From the NCBI GenBank assembly GCA_963682025.1, contig OY821517.1:229771578-229835577 (forward strand): a stretch of DNA of 64,000 bases, read 5' to 3'. The DNA is from Cordilura impudica (Eukaryota > Arthropoda > Insecta > Diptera > Scathophagidae). The translations under genes and the position numbers were made by a program. Under the pieces are notes generated by a model, which was not told the DNA's origin, made no database searches, and worked only from the letters and a program-made list of their open reading frames with translations. Positions 54,690 through 64,000 of this stretch are shown here, piece after piece (positions within the stretch are counted from its first letter, which is position 1; the number at the start of each line of letters is the position of its first letter).

Positions 54690-55042
54690 TTTTAAAACGT
54701 TGGGAACGTCTAAAGGCGTTACAGCATATTTTTGCAAGAAGATGGAAAAATGAATATATCACCGATCTTCAACGTCGTCTTAAGTGGAAAAAGGAGAGAA
54801 ACAACCTCAAAAAGGATGACATCGTAATAATCAAAGAAGACTTTTTGCCTCCTACAGAATGGCGACTTGGTCGTGTCACCAATATAATCTATGGGCAAGA
54901 CAACAAAGTACAAATTGCTGAACTACGAACCCAAAATGGTACTATACTCCGTCCTGTAGTAAAACTATGTCTGCTGCCAACTAGCCAGAGTCAAATTATA
55001 AATCCGAAAAATCCAATAAAAATTCTTCAAATTGAAAATTAA
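54690..55042 (+). pseudogene. pol: BEL2 pol C-terminal domain (DUF5641-like)
   Basis: ARRWKNEYITDLQRRLKW, then KKDDIVIIKEDFLPP, EWRLGRVTNIIYG, IAELRTQNGTILRPVVKL and CLLP, the usual end of BEL pol, ending at TAA 55040-55042. A frameshift after 54681 separates it from integrase. Confidence 0.85.
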
Positions 55043-55121
55043 ATAGAGACAGATCTCGCACAATTTATATTTTTTTCACTGCATATATTTCTTTATATTT
55101 CTCCCTTTCCATTACATATAG

Positions 55122-55420
55122 ATGAAAGGAAACCGACCAAGATGTCATCTGTGCAGCAGAAATACCCTTTTTAATATTGTCAAGCATTTATGGGTTTAAG
55201 CTTGGAATTACTCCTCCAATCCCTTATTAAGAAAGGATATAGCCTTAACTGGTTGGCGCATTCCCACAATCGCCATTGGTGTACATCAAGATTTCGTTGT
55301 TCCAAGCTGCGCTCAATCGAAAATAAATCAAGAGATGAATTTGGATTCTTTACCCTCAAGCAGCCATTTCCACACTCTATGGACATTGAGATTACACAAC
55401 ATTTTCCTATAAAATAATAT
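55122..55420 (+). pseudogene. BEL2 downstream zinc-knuckle exon, decayed
   Basis: A strong pyrimidine tract ends in ATATAG (AG at 55120-55121), then ATG with NRPRCHLCSRN, and after a frameshift CQAFMG, LLLQSLIKKGYSLNWLAHSH and TSRFRC. This is a degenerate knuckle pair in which several Cys are replaced (Ser and Trp in SLNWLAHSH where the pattern has CLNC). Position and pattern match the exon at 11777-12065 of BEL1 (RPRWHFYCATC... CTTCLTRSH... CRVC). Confidence 0.6.
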
Positions 55421-55640
55421 CATAACGTTACCGAACTATAGCCACTAAATAATGGACATCTTTAGCACACTTTGCACATCTGGAATTTAGTAAGATCCAA
55501 GAAATAGGCGGCGAAATGGAAAAGAAGATTGCTACAAAATTGTTAAAACCCATCAAGTTCAAAGAAATGTGATTCACCAAAGGTTCAAGACTCAACATTT
55601 GGTTAGTTGTACATAGAGAGGATGCATCTGCCACCCCGAT

Positions 55641-55650
55641 GGGGGAAAAA
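55641..55650 (+). promoter_or_regulatory. BEL2 polypurine tract
   Basis: GGGGGAAAAA directly before TGTTATTT of the 3' LTR. The missing 5'-terminal palindrome of the LTR should lie here. Confidence 0.7.
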
Positions 55651-55994
55651 TGTTATTTAATTCTTTTAAACCTCTCGTTAAAACCTAATTAAATTTCTCA
55701 TTTATTTATTTTCCTTGTTTTTGTTATTATAACTTCATTGCATTTAAAACTCAGTATAAGTTAGTTAAGTTCTCTCTTTAACGAAAATAATATAGTTTTG
55801 TAGTTTTCGTAATTTACTTATTGATTGAATTTGAGTTTTTCATCCTACAAGGGTTTTAAGTTTTCTATTAAGTCTTTTTAAAATCAGTATTAATAAACCA
55901 TAGCAAGAAGCTACTTGTTAATATAAATTAAGTAATTGCGTTTATTTTATTCAAAAAACAAAAGATATTGGCAAAGGAGGTACCTGCGCCAACA
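55651..55994 (+). repeat. BEL2 3' LTR
   Basis: 344 bp, TGTTATTTAATTC...GCGCCAACA, matching 42935-43278. Followed by CTAAT (55995-55999). Confidence 0.92.
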
Positions 55995-56400
55995 CTAATT
56001 CCTGTAAAAAATTTACTAAATATTCGTCCAATTAAAGATAAACCAAACTTTATGCCAGCAAAAATATAAACATATGAATTATATGAAAATACCTAGCGCC
56101 ACATAAAAACATTATCCACATCTAAAAGAAAAAACATGTTATTGTGAATGAAAAATTTAAAAAAATTTTTAAATATTTAAAATTAAACTTGATTAATAGC
56201 AGCGGCGCCTAAAAACAATATCAACATTTTATACTAACTCTTAAATATTCAAAGTCAACGAAAAAAAAGGTTTGCGACTTTGCTTACTAAAAAAAAAGCA
56301 AAGTCAACTAATTGGAACTAAACCAAAGCCAATACTTGTAGGTAAAAACTGAGTTATAAACGCCATAAACATACTACTAATGTCTTAACGTAAACTTCCG
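55995..56400 (+). repeat. Second half of the repeat interrupted by BEL2
   Basis: Continues 42737-42912; CTAAATATTCGT, CAATTAAAGATAAAC and ATACCTAGCGCCAC match 40830-40930. AT-rich, no gene. Confidence 0.7.
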
Positions 56401-56439
56401 GGTATGCAGTTTTCGCATATTATTAATGAACGGTTACAC

Positions 56440-57075
56440 CAGGTCGCGACCGTGAAAGTCTCTTGCGTTTTTTTTATCACTGCTAGTGCGTTTTGCTGAT
56501 TTTTGTTATAATTGTTGTTTATTTAGTTTTAAGATTAACATTGTAATTGTTGTCATTTTTTACTTTAGTTTTAAAACTTGTATAAATAAAGCGTGGGAAA
56601 CTAGGGCAGTGGCAGACGAGATCTCACTGTTCTAGTTTCAACTGGGTGAACCGAAGAACTGGGCCGTCTCGTTATTTTTCCTAATTTTCAGATTACATAA
56701 GCGCCGCCCCGGACGCTAACAGAAAACGCTTGACAGCGTTATTCAAACAATAGGCAACTGCAGGGACTAAGTTGTAGGACGTTTCAAACAGAGCTGTACC
56801 TCGAAAGGTACGATATTAACATTTGTTTTGTTCGACTCATATCCGGTGGGATATAACATTTTGGTGGCACCGGTAGGATAAAACATTTGGCGCAGCCGGT
56901 TAAAAAATAATCGGCAATTCCACCGCGTTAGGAAACGTACCTTAAAAGGTACTTGTTGTTTTTTTGGACATAACAACTGGCGCAGCCGGCACCACGAAAG
57001 GTACGGTTGCAACATTTGTTTTGTTCGACTTATGCCCGGTAGGATATAAAACACACCACTATTATATATCTCCTC
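56440..57075 (+). repeat. LTR/leader-like remnant with duplicated primer-site motif
   Basis: No ORF. TATAAATAAAGCGTGGG (56580) is TATA/poly(A)-like. TGGCGCAGCCGG occurs at 56891-56902 and 56974-56985, resembling the TGGCGCA-type primer site of gypsy-group elements. A segment with AACATTTGTTTTGTTCGACT occurs at about 56818 and 57010. It looks like a rearranged LTR and leader of another retroelement. The minus-strand ORF through it is not credible. Confidence 0.4.
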
Positions 57076-57318
57076 GTATAAAAACAAATAAAAGGTCCCG
57101 TGTAAAATAAACAAATTTAATATTAATATATTATAATTTATAATATTTTTTTGCGCAAAAAATTATCTTAAAATTTACAATTTAATCGTGAAAGATACCT
57201 AAATAGTCTAAGTAATCATTCAAATATCTTAGCAATCAGCCTCTTAGACGATACTGATGCGATACGAAGAGACATCACATACTTGACCTCCCTTTTAGGA
57301 AATAGATATATATATATA

Positions 57319-57757
57319 TTAGGGCGGGTCGATTTATTTTTCGACAATTTCCATATGATTTCCGTATTCTATGGGTTATTCCATGAAAATTTGCCAAAGG
57401 AACCATACCTCTATCGTTAAAATCGAGTCCCCTACTTTTTGTTGGTAGATTTTTTCCCAAATTGACGTTCGTATGAAATATTACCTACACGTTCACATCC
57501 ATAACTCAAAAACTATCGATCACATCCATAACTCAAAAACTAAAATCTCCAACATTGGTCCAACGGTTCAAAAGTTACGGGCATTTTTGTCCAAATTTTG
57601 GAGCATTTTTCCATTTTTTGATTTTGTCCAAGAATATTACTTTCATGGCCATTTTTTTGGCTTAATCCATTATTTAATTCAATTTACAATTCAAAACGAA
57701 GAGTTTAAGCCCAAATTGATCGAATTCGGTTGATTAATTCATGCGATATTGCTAAAA
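57319..57757 (+). repeat. L3 left terminal inverted repeat
   Basis: Ends TTAGGGCGGGTCGATTT at 57319; inner edge at GATATTGCTAAA. It contains ATAACTCAAAAACTA twice (about 57500 and 57531). Confidence 0.85.
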
Positions 57758-57761
57758 CAAA

Positions 57762-58980
57762 TTGATCGAATTCTTCCAAGAAAAACAATTGTCTCTCGAT
57801 TCATTAATTGCCATATGCGCTGATGGTGAACCAACAAATACTGGCGTACACGGTGGAATTTTGCGACTATTCGAAAAACAGTTAAAGAGACCACTGCACT
57901 GGTTTGTGTGTCTTCTGCACTTTAACGAGCTTCCGTTTAGACATTTGTTTGACACTTTAGACAAATCAACCACCACTGGACCACGATCAACTACCGGAAA
58001 GTTGAGCTCAAAAATTGCTGATTGTGAAAATCTTCCGGTATGTAATTTTTATAGCTGATTCTTTACCATTTTTTATTCTATTTTTTAGCTTTTATGTTTT
58101 CTTTTCAGGTGGTAACCGATTTTGAGGAAATCGCTTTGGAAAATATGCCTCCTGGTGATTTAAATCCAGAAGAATTATCTACTGATTCGAGGTACTTGAT
58201 GTTAATGGCCAATGCAATTTCTAATGGTGTGGTTCCTGCGGATTTGTCTCACATAAAACCAGGGCCAATTGCACATTCTCGTTGGCTGACCAAAGCCAAT
58301 AGATTATTACGGTTGTATGTGCCAACTAATAATCCAACTGAAAATTTAAAAATTCTGGCTAACTATATAATAAAAGTATACACGCCAATGTATTTCAATG
58401 TTAAGTATTATAGCTCTGCCGCATACGGTAGTACATTACTTTTTAAATTTATTACTTGGACACGATTTTTACCACCGAATTTACTTGGAGTTGTAAATAC
58501 AGTAATTCAAGATAATCCATATTTTGCACACTCAGAAAATATCTTACTATCTATGTTGTTTGATGATAGAATGGAAAAACGAAACATTGCTATAAAGAAG
58601 ATTTTACATTACCGAAGAGATATTGTCGACCCAACGGAACTTAGAGTTTATAAAAAATCTCTTATAAACTTTAATTGTACGGAATATACAAATATGATTG
58701 ATTTAAATGACGATACCATTTTATTCGAACCACCGTTTACGTAAAGTTATTCGTATGAACATTTGGAGGGATATTTAAATTACGAAGTGCCACCGTTCGA
58801 TGATCCACAAATTCCTTTACACATTCAAGGAACGGAAAGACATATCCAATTGCTGGCTGCCACTGCTAAACGAGTTGCAGGAAAGAATGTAGAAGGCGCT
58901 ATGGCGACGACATTAGAGAGCCGTACGAAAACACCCAGACTTGAAAGCAAACAAGACTTTCAAAAAAAATAATGTTTTTT
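57762..58980 (+). pseudogene. L3 gene: unclassified transposase-like protein, 5' truncated
   Basis: Exon 1 (57762 to about 58039): AICADGEPTNTGVHGGILR, LHWFVCLLHFNELPFRHLF. A GT-AG intron (GTATGT...TTTCAG, about 58040-58109) leads in phase to exon 2: VVTDFEEIAL, LSTDSRYL, PGPIAHSRWLTKANRLLRLY, NLKILANYIIKVY, HSENILLSMLFDDR and DLNDDTILFEPPFT, with a TAA at about 58742. A further piece (58763-58972) has VPPFDDPQIPLHIQGTERH. The xCDG/CADGxxxNTG, HANELPLRH-like and HSRWLTTANRxLRLY phrases identify a large family of unnamed invertebrate proteins. The N-terminus is missing and the C-terminus is split by a stop. Confidence 0.65.
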
Positions 58981-59126
58981 TTCACATTTTGTCTTTTACT
59001 ACACTCAAATTGAATATTTTTTTTTGATAATAGGTTGATAGATACTTTATTATCTCTTAATTTGAATTTTTGTACAAAAAAAATAAAAAGGGAAAAAAAT
59101 CAAAAATTTGGTTGTATGTGTTATTT

Positions 59127-59620
59127 TGCTTTAGCAATATCGCATGAATTAATCAACCGAATTCGATAAATTTGGGCTTAAACTCTTCGTTTTGAATTGT
59201 AAATTGAATTAAATAATGGATTGAGCCAAAAAAAATGGCCATGAAAGTAATATTCTTGGACAAATTCATGAAAAAAATGGAAAAATGCTCCAAAATTTGG
59301 ACAAAAATGCCCGTAACTTTTGAACCGTTGGACCAATGTTGGAGATTTTTTTTTGTAAATTGATCAAAATGAGCTCACCTTTCCAACGCGCCTACTGGCG
59401 ATTAAACCCGATCGTTTTTGAGTTATGGATGTGAACGTGTAGGTAATATTTCATACGAACGTCAATTTGGGAAAAAATCTACCAACAAAAAGTAGGGGAC
59501 TCGATTTTAACGATAGAGGTATGGTTCCTTCGGCAAATTTTCATGGAATAACCCATAGAATACGGAAATCATAGGGAAATTGGTGAATTTTTTCACTCCC
59601 TACAAATCGACCCGCCCTAA
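59127..59620 (-). repeat. L3 right terminal inverted repeat
   Basis: Inverse of the left arm with extra short insertions (for example around 59355-59400), ending ...AAATCGACCCGCCCTAA. Confidence 0.85.
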
Positions 59621-60279
59621 TATATATATATAGTTTTAGAATACTTAGATTACAAATAAATGAATTGAAAAAAATAGCAAAATAAGTCCTGATAAAAGAT
59701 TCGACATAGCGGAATTAACATTCGTACTTGTTTCTGTGTGTTTATGTCTTTTAGAAAACAAAGAATGTCAAGTGATCGTTATTTTCTTTTTCTACCAGTA
59801 AAAATTAAAATAAACATGGTTCACTCACTTCTTATGAATCACATTATTAACAATTTAAGCCCGAGTTCATTCGATATTCGAAAAATCAAGATTTGAAAAA
59901 AGTCTTAAAAATTAACCCGGCAGATCACCGTTGTATCAGTAACAAAACGAACTATTTTAACTGCAATAGGTGGGATCCCGATAAAAAAAAATTGCTGAAA
60001 AACTCGAAACTCCATTTATTCTGCAAAGTAAATGTAGAAAGAAAAAACGACGATTCTATTTGGTAGATAATATAAATTGAAGTTGTTTTTTTTATAAAGG
60101 TTGCCTTACAGGCAAAGATTAGCAATAAATGAAATAAAGGTTAGCAGTTAAGAGGTTATGTGGTTCTAAATTTCGCTAGTTGCGTCATATTTTCAGTCAA
60201 ATTTTAGATACGTTGAGATTTCCTTATTTGTGGTTGAAACTTAAAGAAAAACATTACTAAATAAATTTTCAAAACTTAC
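59621..60279. other. Non-coding stretch, presumed host intron
   Basis: No ORF or recognised repeat. It lies directly downstream of the splice donor that ends the ApepP-like exon at 60280. Confidence 0.5.
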
Positions 60280-60476
60280 AATGCGACTCAAGTGATCTGC
60301 AATCGATTCATAGGGATACACATTAATCTCAATATTATTATCGGTCTGATGTTCCTTGAAATTATTCGGTAGTTTTGAAAAATCGACAAATAACATCAGA
60401 TTGTTATGCGTTACTATTAAGTAGGCGAAAAATACCGGATTGAAATCAATGTCCGACCCACGTAAGTTCAAAAACC
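60280..60476 (-). CDS. ApepP: Xaa-Pro aminopeptidase exon (second of two)
   Basis: Metallo-aminopeptidase P removes N-terminal residues preceding proline; the cytosolic form acts as a homodimer. After the acceptor TTTTTTTTTTTAG (minus strand) the exon encodes FLNLRGSD, FNPVFFAYLIVTH, LFVDFSKLP and NVYPYESIADHLSRI. It ends with the donor GTAAGT at 60279. NLRGSD and NPVFFAYLI are family landmarks of the second creatinase-like N-terminal domain. Frame and both splice sites are intact, so this looks like a live host gene. The next exon is not seen below 60280 and may lie beyond the nested elements or outside the window. Confidence 0.82.
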
Positions 60477-60539
60477 CTAAAAAAAAAAATTTATATATAG
60501 CAAATAATTTTAAACATATTACCAATTTGCCAAACATAC
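60477..60539 (-). other. 63 bp GT-AG intron of the aminopeptidase gene
   Basis: Donor T|GTATGT and acceptor TTTTAG|GG; removal joins GCT-T to GG-TTT, giving ALDEIAWFLNLRGSD in frame, as expected for the family. A typical short fly intron. Confidence 0.85.
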
Positions 60540-60743
60540 AAGCAATCTCGTCAAGCGCACTGACAACCAACGTATCACAATTCTTTTCAATAAGTTGATT
60601 TATTACGTTTGTCCATTTCACTGCTACCGTTTGGCCTGAAAACTCTGCATCTAATGTTATGATTTGATTTGATGTGCTCTTCGGTTGATCAACTCCCCAA
60701 ATACAATCTACCAAATTGGCTTCGATAGGCATCAGAGTGCAAC
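60540..60743 (-). CDS. ApepP: Xaa-Pro aminopeptidase exon (first of two)
   Basis: Preceded by TTTGCTTTAG (acceptor, AG at 60745-60744 on the plus axis). It encodes CTLMPIEANLVDCIW, a variable linker, GQTVAVKWTNVINQL and CDTLVVSALDEIA, then the donor GTATGT. It matches the N-terminal domain region of XPNPEP1-type aminopeptidases (NLVDxxW, TALDEIAW). Earlier exons are not visible between 60744 and 64000, so a long upstream intron must be assumed if the gene is intact. Confidence 0.82.
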
Positions 60744-61744
60744 CTAAAGCAAAATTCAAGTGAACATATGATTATATATATATATATTAATATATAGTAT
60801 GTAAATATGTTGGGGTTGAGCGACTTTTAATGCGAGTTTTTCTTCCGAGTTTCTGTGCAGATAGATCAAAACCATTTTTTTAACTAATTGATCAAATTTA
60901 TACATACATATGGTTGATTCTGAGATTTCCGGCTAATTTGCTGTCCTTGTGTATTATATTGGGAAAAATAAAGGATAGTCTACTTTATTATTTACTTTGC
61001 AATAAAGCTTTATAGGTCCTTTGCAATCACCAAAATATTTTTTCCAAAAATTGTTGTGTTCGTCAAAAAATTCCCTACCAAAGTGTTCAAATATCATTAC
61101 CCTGGCTGTCCCTAACACTACTTTCACTTAAATTTTTCTAAATTTCTAACAAAAATGGTATATTATTATTTAATACAATAATTTCAAAGTAAAAAATAAT
61201 GTTAAATGATTTTGTTTTTCTATTAATGTTTATAATTTTTTATCAATTAATATTTTTATGGATGTTTTTTTTTGTCCCTGAAAATACACATCATTTCCCT
61301 GTAAAATCTTATATTCGTTTAAATTCAAATTTTCAAAGCATTCTAGATATTCAACAATTCAAATTTGAAAAATACATTATATCTACTGCACATACTACAT
61401 GTAGGATTCTCTCCAACACAAGTAATAAAATGAATTCAGTCGCGTTTTGTCTTCCGTAATGAGCTTTCCCAATTACGTTGATCATTCCCCGGTGTTGTTT
61501 TTTATCAAAAGTTCAATATTTTTTATAATTTTTTGTCTGTTTCTTTAAGTTTATTTGGAATATAAACTTCTGATTCAAGCCTGTTTTTTAAAGGTAAGTA
61601 CTTAAATTGACATTTTAGAGAGTTTTGTAGATATTTTTCATTCCCCTGTCATCATTCCCCTGCCACAAATATGCACAGGGGAATGACGACTAACAGGGGA
61701 ATTCTAATTTAACGTTTGTAAACGAATTGCTAATTGTTTTAGAA
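60744..61744. other. Non-coding stretch with TCATTACCCTG-like motifs
   Basis: No supportable gene. TCATTACCCTGG occurs at about 61094-61105, TCATTCCCCGG near 61483, TCATTCCCCTG near 61652 and its inverse CAGGGGAATGA near 61677. The last two form a stem. These probably belong to the L4 element, whose far side (63897-63930) has the same motif twice. Confidence 0.45.
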
Positions 61745-63720
61745 ATTAATGATGGCAAAAAATAAAGCAAAAATTAAGGATTAGGTATTGGCTGAAAAAC
61801 GAGAAGCAGAAAAAACGATATAGTAAAATTAAAGACGATCCAGTTAGGTATGAAGAGCAAAAGCAAAAGGAAAGATTAAAGTATCTTAAGAAAAAAGAGG
61901 AGAAGTTAGTGAAGCCTATTGCTGAAATGACGTCGCGAGAAAAACGTGCCAAAAGTCCTAGAAAAAAAAAACTCAAAAAATTATAGGGAAAATAAGAAAG
62001 AAAAAAAAAGGAATCCGTGATTAAAAATTTTTTGAGAGATCATTCTCCGCCTGTTTCAAATAGTGAGAATGAAACCAATTCACCAGATCCGGAAACGATG
62101 GCATCTCCACAACAGGATGTTCTTCACCTTCGAGAGGAAGTTCGTAAAGAAAAACTGTTAGCAACAAGAAACAGAAAAAGATATTCTACGGCAATAAAGA
62201 AAAAAGATAATATCATTCGTGAACTGAAAAATAAAGGAGAAATGTATAAGAAAAGATATAACAGATTGAAGGCTACACATAAAGCTGCTGTAGGATCACC
62301 AAATTCTAAGGTAAATAAAACTATTATGAACGCTGGAATATCTCATAGTCCGGAAATTGAAAAAAAAAATTTTGTATGTACTAAAGAAACGTATTTTGAT
62401 AAGCGAATCAACCAAAATAAAACTGTGAAAAGAAATCTAAAACAAAAAATTTAATGCCAATTGCAGGATATAGTACACATTTTTGAAAAACAAATGCCTC
62501 TATTTCTCATTCACGAAGGTAATAGCTTGCACCAATTTAAAGAAATCAAAAACTTGAAAGAAACCCTTAAAGCAAGCGATGTATTAATCCACATGGACTT
62601 TAGTGAAAATTATAATCACTTCGGTGGATCGCGTTAGCAAATAACTATACATGCCGTTGTTGTTAATACAAAAGATGAAAACGGTACTCCGAAAGTCGAG
62701 AGTTTTTGTACATTGTCTACACAATGTTATTGCCATATGGACTCACTTACAGCCAATATTGGATCGCATAGCTTCGACAACAAAAGCGACGAATGTGCAT
62801 TTTTAAGTGACGGCCCAGCGACACAGTACCGAAACAAAACTGTTTTATTTTCTTGCCAACAAACTGAACGAGTTATATCCTCCGATGAAAAGATTTACAT
62901 GGAACTACAGTGAATCTGGTCACGGAAAAGGTGCTCCCGATGGCATTGGAGGAACTGTTAAAAGAACCGCGGATCGCCTTGTTGCGCATGGTACCGATTT
63001 GATGGATTTTGATATTTTATTGCAGAAACTAGAAGAGGGAATTCGGTTTTTTATAATAAAAAATGAATATATTGAGGCAATGTCAAAGGAAACTGATAAC
63101 AAAAATATTTTACCATTTCCTGGTACTTTAAAAGTTCATCAAATTTGTGGTAATAATCAATCTAGTCACTTAGAAATGAGAAGTTTAAGTTGTTTCTGTT
63201 GTGAAGATTGTCATCACTTTAAATTAGGGACTGTCGATTACCACCAACCAAGGTCAAGGCTTAGTTCCTGCAGCTCATATGATTCGTTAGAAATTTATAC
63301 TTCTGGAAAGTTTGATTCAACGGCGGGACCTTCAAAAGCTTGCAGATACGAGGATATTTATAGTTCAAGCGAAGATGGAAACGACAGCAATCGAAAAGCA
63401 CAGAGTCTGAAATCTGGAACTTTTATTCTATTTAATTTCGCTGAAGGTGTTAAAGATAAAACACAAACGAGATAAAAATCTTAGTTTTGACATCTAATAT
63501 TTAATTTTTTTTTAATTATATTTTTTATTCTTTAATATATATTTGTCAGAAGGACTGTGAAGAGGAAAGGTTGAAATTGCAAAACTTTGTTGTCGATAAA
63601 AATGATATATCTTATATTTCGATAAATCAAGTTCTGGATATATTACCAACACCAACCGTAATTGTGCATGGATCTAGAGTTAAATACAAGTTCCCATGCA
63701 AAGTACACGTTGGAAAGTAA
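61745..63720 (+). pseudogene. L4 gene: relative of the L2 transposase-like gene
   Basis: Pieces in order: a Lys/Glu-rich start (KIKDDPVRYEEQK, MTSREKRAKS; 61800-61985, frame-broken), a coiled-coil segment (62017-62454), HMDFSENYNHFGGS with a stop at about 62636, TIHAVVVNTKDENG, FLSDGPATQYRNKT (about 62800-62845), a frameshift, FTWNYSESGHGKGAPDGIGGTVKRTADR (about 62895-62985; key residues H, D and GG), a zinc-like CFCCEDC, an acidic Ser-rich linker, and after another break a C-terminal DISYISINQVLDILP domain (63590-63720). This is fuller than the L2 copy and shows HGK-x-x-D-G-x-G-G-T-x-K-R complete. At least four lesions. Same unclassified family; the TIRs could not be set. Confidence 0.66.
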
Positions 63721-64000
63721 ACGTTTTTAAAATTAATTTGTTAATCTTCTAATTCTAAATAATATGTACGAAAAAAGACTAATAATTAATTAATAATTTA
63801 ATGTAGACTAAAATTTTCTTTATTTTATAAGTTTTACAAATGAACTGAATAAAATGATTGATTTTAAAGGATATAATTTGATTTTATTTGCCGTTGTCAT
63901 TACCCTGCCTAATACGTCATTACCCTGGAGGACATATTTTCAAAATATAGCATAATTCGGTTAAAAATTAAGAAATAGATGTGTACCATCGATAATTGAG
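63721..64000. other. L4 3' flank with GTCATTACCCTG repeats
   Basis: AT-rich; GTCATTACCCTG occurs at about 63896 and 63916, 20 bp apart in direct orientation. The element end is probably beyond the window. Confidence 0.45.

Larger units (their letters stand above)
42913..55994 (+). mobile_element. BEL2: BEL/Pao retrotransposon with nested insertions
   Basis: Flanked by CTAAT (42908-42912 and 55995-55999). The LTR bodies 42935-43278 and 55651-55994 are both 344 bp and differ at about nine sites by eye (about 97 percent identical). The 5' LTR has 22 extra terminal bases starting TGTTGAAG (42913-42934) that are missing from the 3' LTR. About 5.7 kb of the 13 kb is nested: a piggyBac derivative (44590-45798) and a LINE (about 46250-50757). 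The RT core is deleted. Confidence 0.92.
57319..59620 (+). mobile_element. L3: long-TIR element with unclassified transposase-like gene
   Basis: The ends TTAGGGCGGGTCGATTT face each other in a TA repeat. Inverted arms are about 440 bp left (57319-57757) and 495 bp right (59127-59620), near-identical except for small indels. The gene on the plus strand starts right at the inner edge of the left arm, so the 5' part of the gene was probably lost. The target duplication cannot be read in the (TA)n context. Confidence 0.85.

Noticed and set aside
56767..57114. 115-codon minus-strand ORF
   Set aside because: Crosses duplicated primer-site motifs of an LTR leader; no domain seen.
61199..61459. 86-codon ORF MLNDFVFLLMF...
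   Set aside because: Phe/Leu-rich translation of AT-rich DNA, no motif, no supporting context.
1..64000. tRNA, rRNA or CRISPR arrays
   Set aside because: None found on reading. The tRNA-like matches are only retroelement primer-binding sites.

Overview
The window looks like AT-rich, intron-containing nuclear DNA of an insect, most likely a brachyceran fly. It carries Tc1/mariner copies of the rosa (DD41D) type, BEL/Pao, Copia and errantivirus-like retroelements, Transib, a piggyBac derivative and DINE-1/mini-me-like repeats. Introns are short GT-AG introns. Almost everything is transposable element, much of it nested. The only host coding sequence I can support is two adjacent exons of an Xaa-Pro aminopeptidase (ApepP/XPNPEP1 type) on the minus strand at 60280-60743. 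The window may therefore be largely intron of that gene.

Layout. 1-5863 and 12532 to about 12912 hold a decayed errantivirus-like Ty3/gypsy element with gag, pol and a spliced env. Its 3' LTR is split by BEL1, a BEL/Pao copy at 5864-12531 with 455/456 bp LTRs and the 5 bp target duplication ATACT. 12915-16030 is a 5'-truncated Copia and 16031-16560 a mariner relic. About 16740 to 35430 is one old element (L1) with terminal inverted repeats of about 0.8 kb and an unclassified transposase-like gene. Its left repeat was split by a RAG1-like Transib (17050-22058, ends starting with the heptamer CACAGTG, duplication CGACG) and by a foldback element (22149-25262). The foldback was entered by a LINE 3' fragment, which was entered by an intact 1306 bp rosa mariner. 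The L1 gene itself is interrupted by a second Transib and by another long-TIR element (L2, 29536-32329). 35648-42912 is repeat-rich: three DINE-1-like copies, foldbacks, tandem duplications and a MITE. 42913-55994 is a second BEL element (BEL2, duplication CTAAT), holding a piggyBac derivative in its leader and a CR1/Jockey-like LINE in its gag. 57319-59620 is a third long-TIR element (L3). 61745-63720 is a second relative of the L2 gene (L4).

How parts relate. Several insertions can be proven inside the window because a paralogous unfilled site is present: Transib-1 against 35130-35160, BEL2 and the MITE against the repeat at 40510-40970, and L2 against its tandem neighbour at 29390-29430. 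Both BEL elements share an unusual module downstream of pol: a 3' splice-site-like sequence followed by a second gag-type zinc-knuckle exon. L1, L2/L4 and L3 are three distinct families of probable but unclassified cut-and-paste transposases, three of the four copies with very long inverted repeats. These and the BEL downstream exon are the best candidates for something undescribed. Apart from the rosa transposase, nearly all element genes carry visible inactivating lesions.
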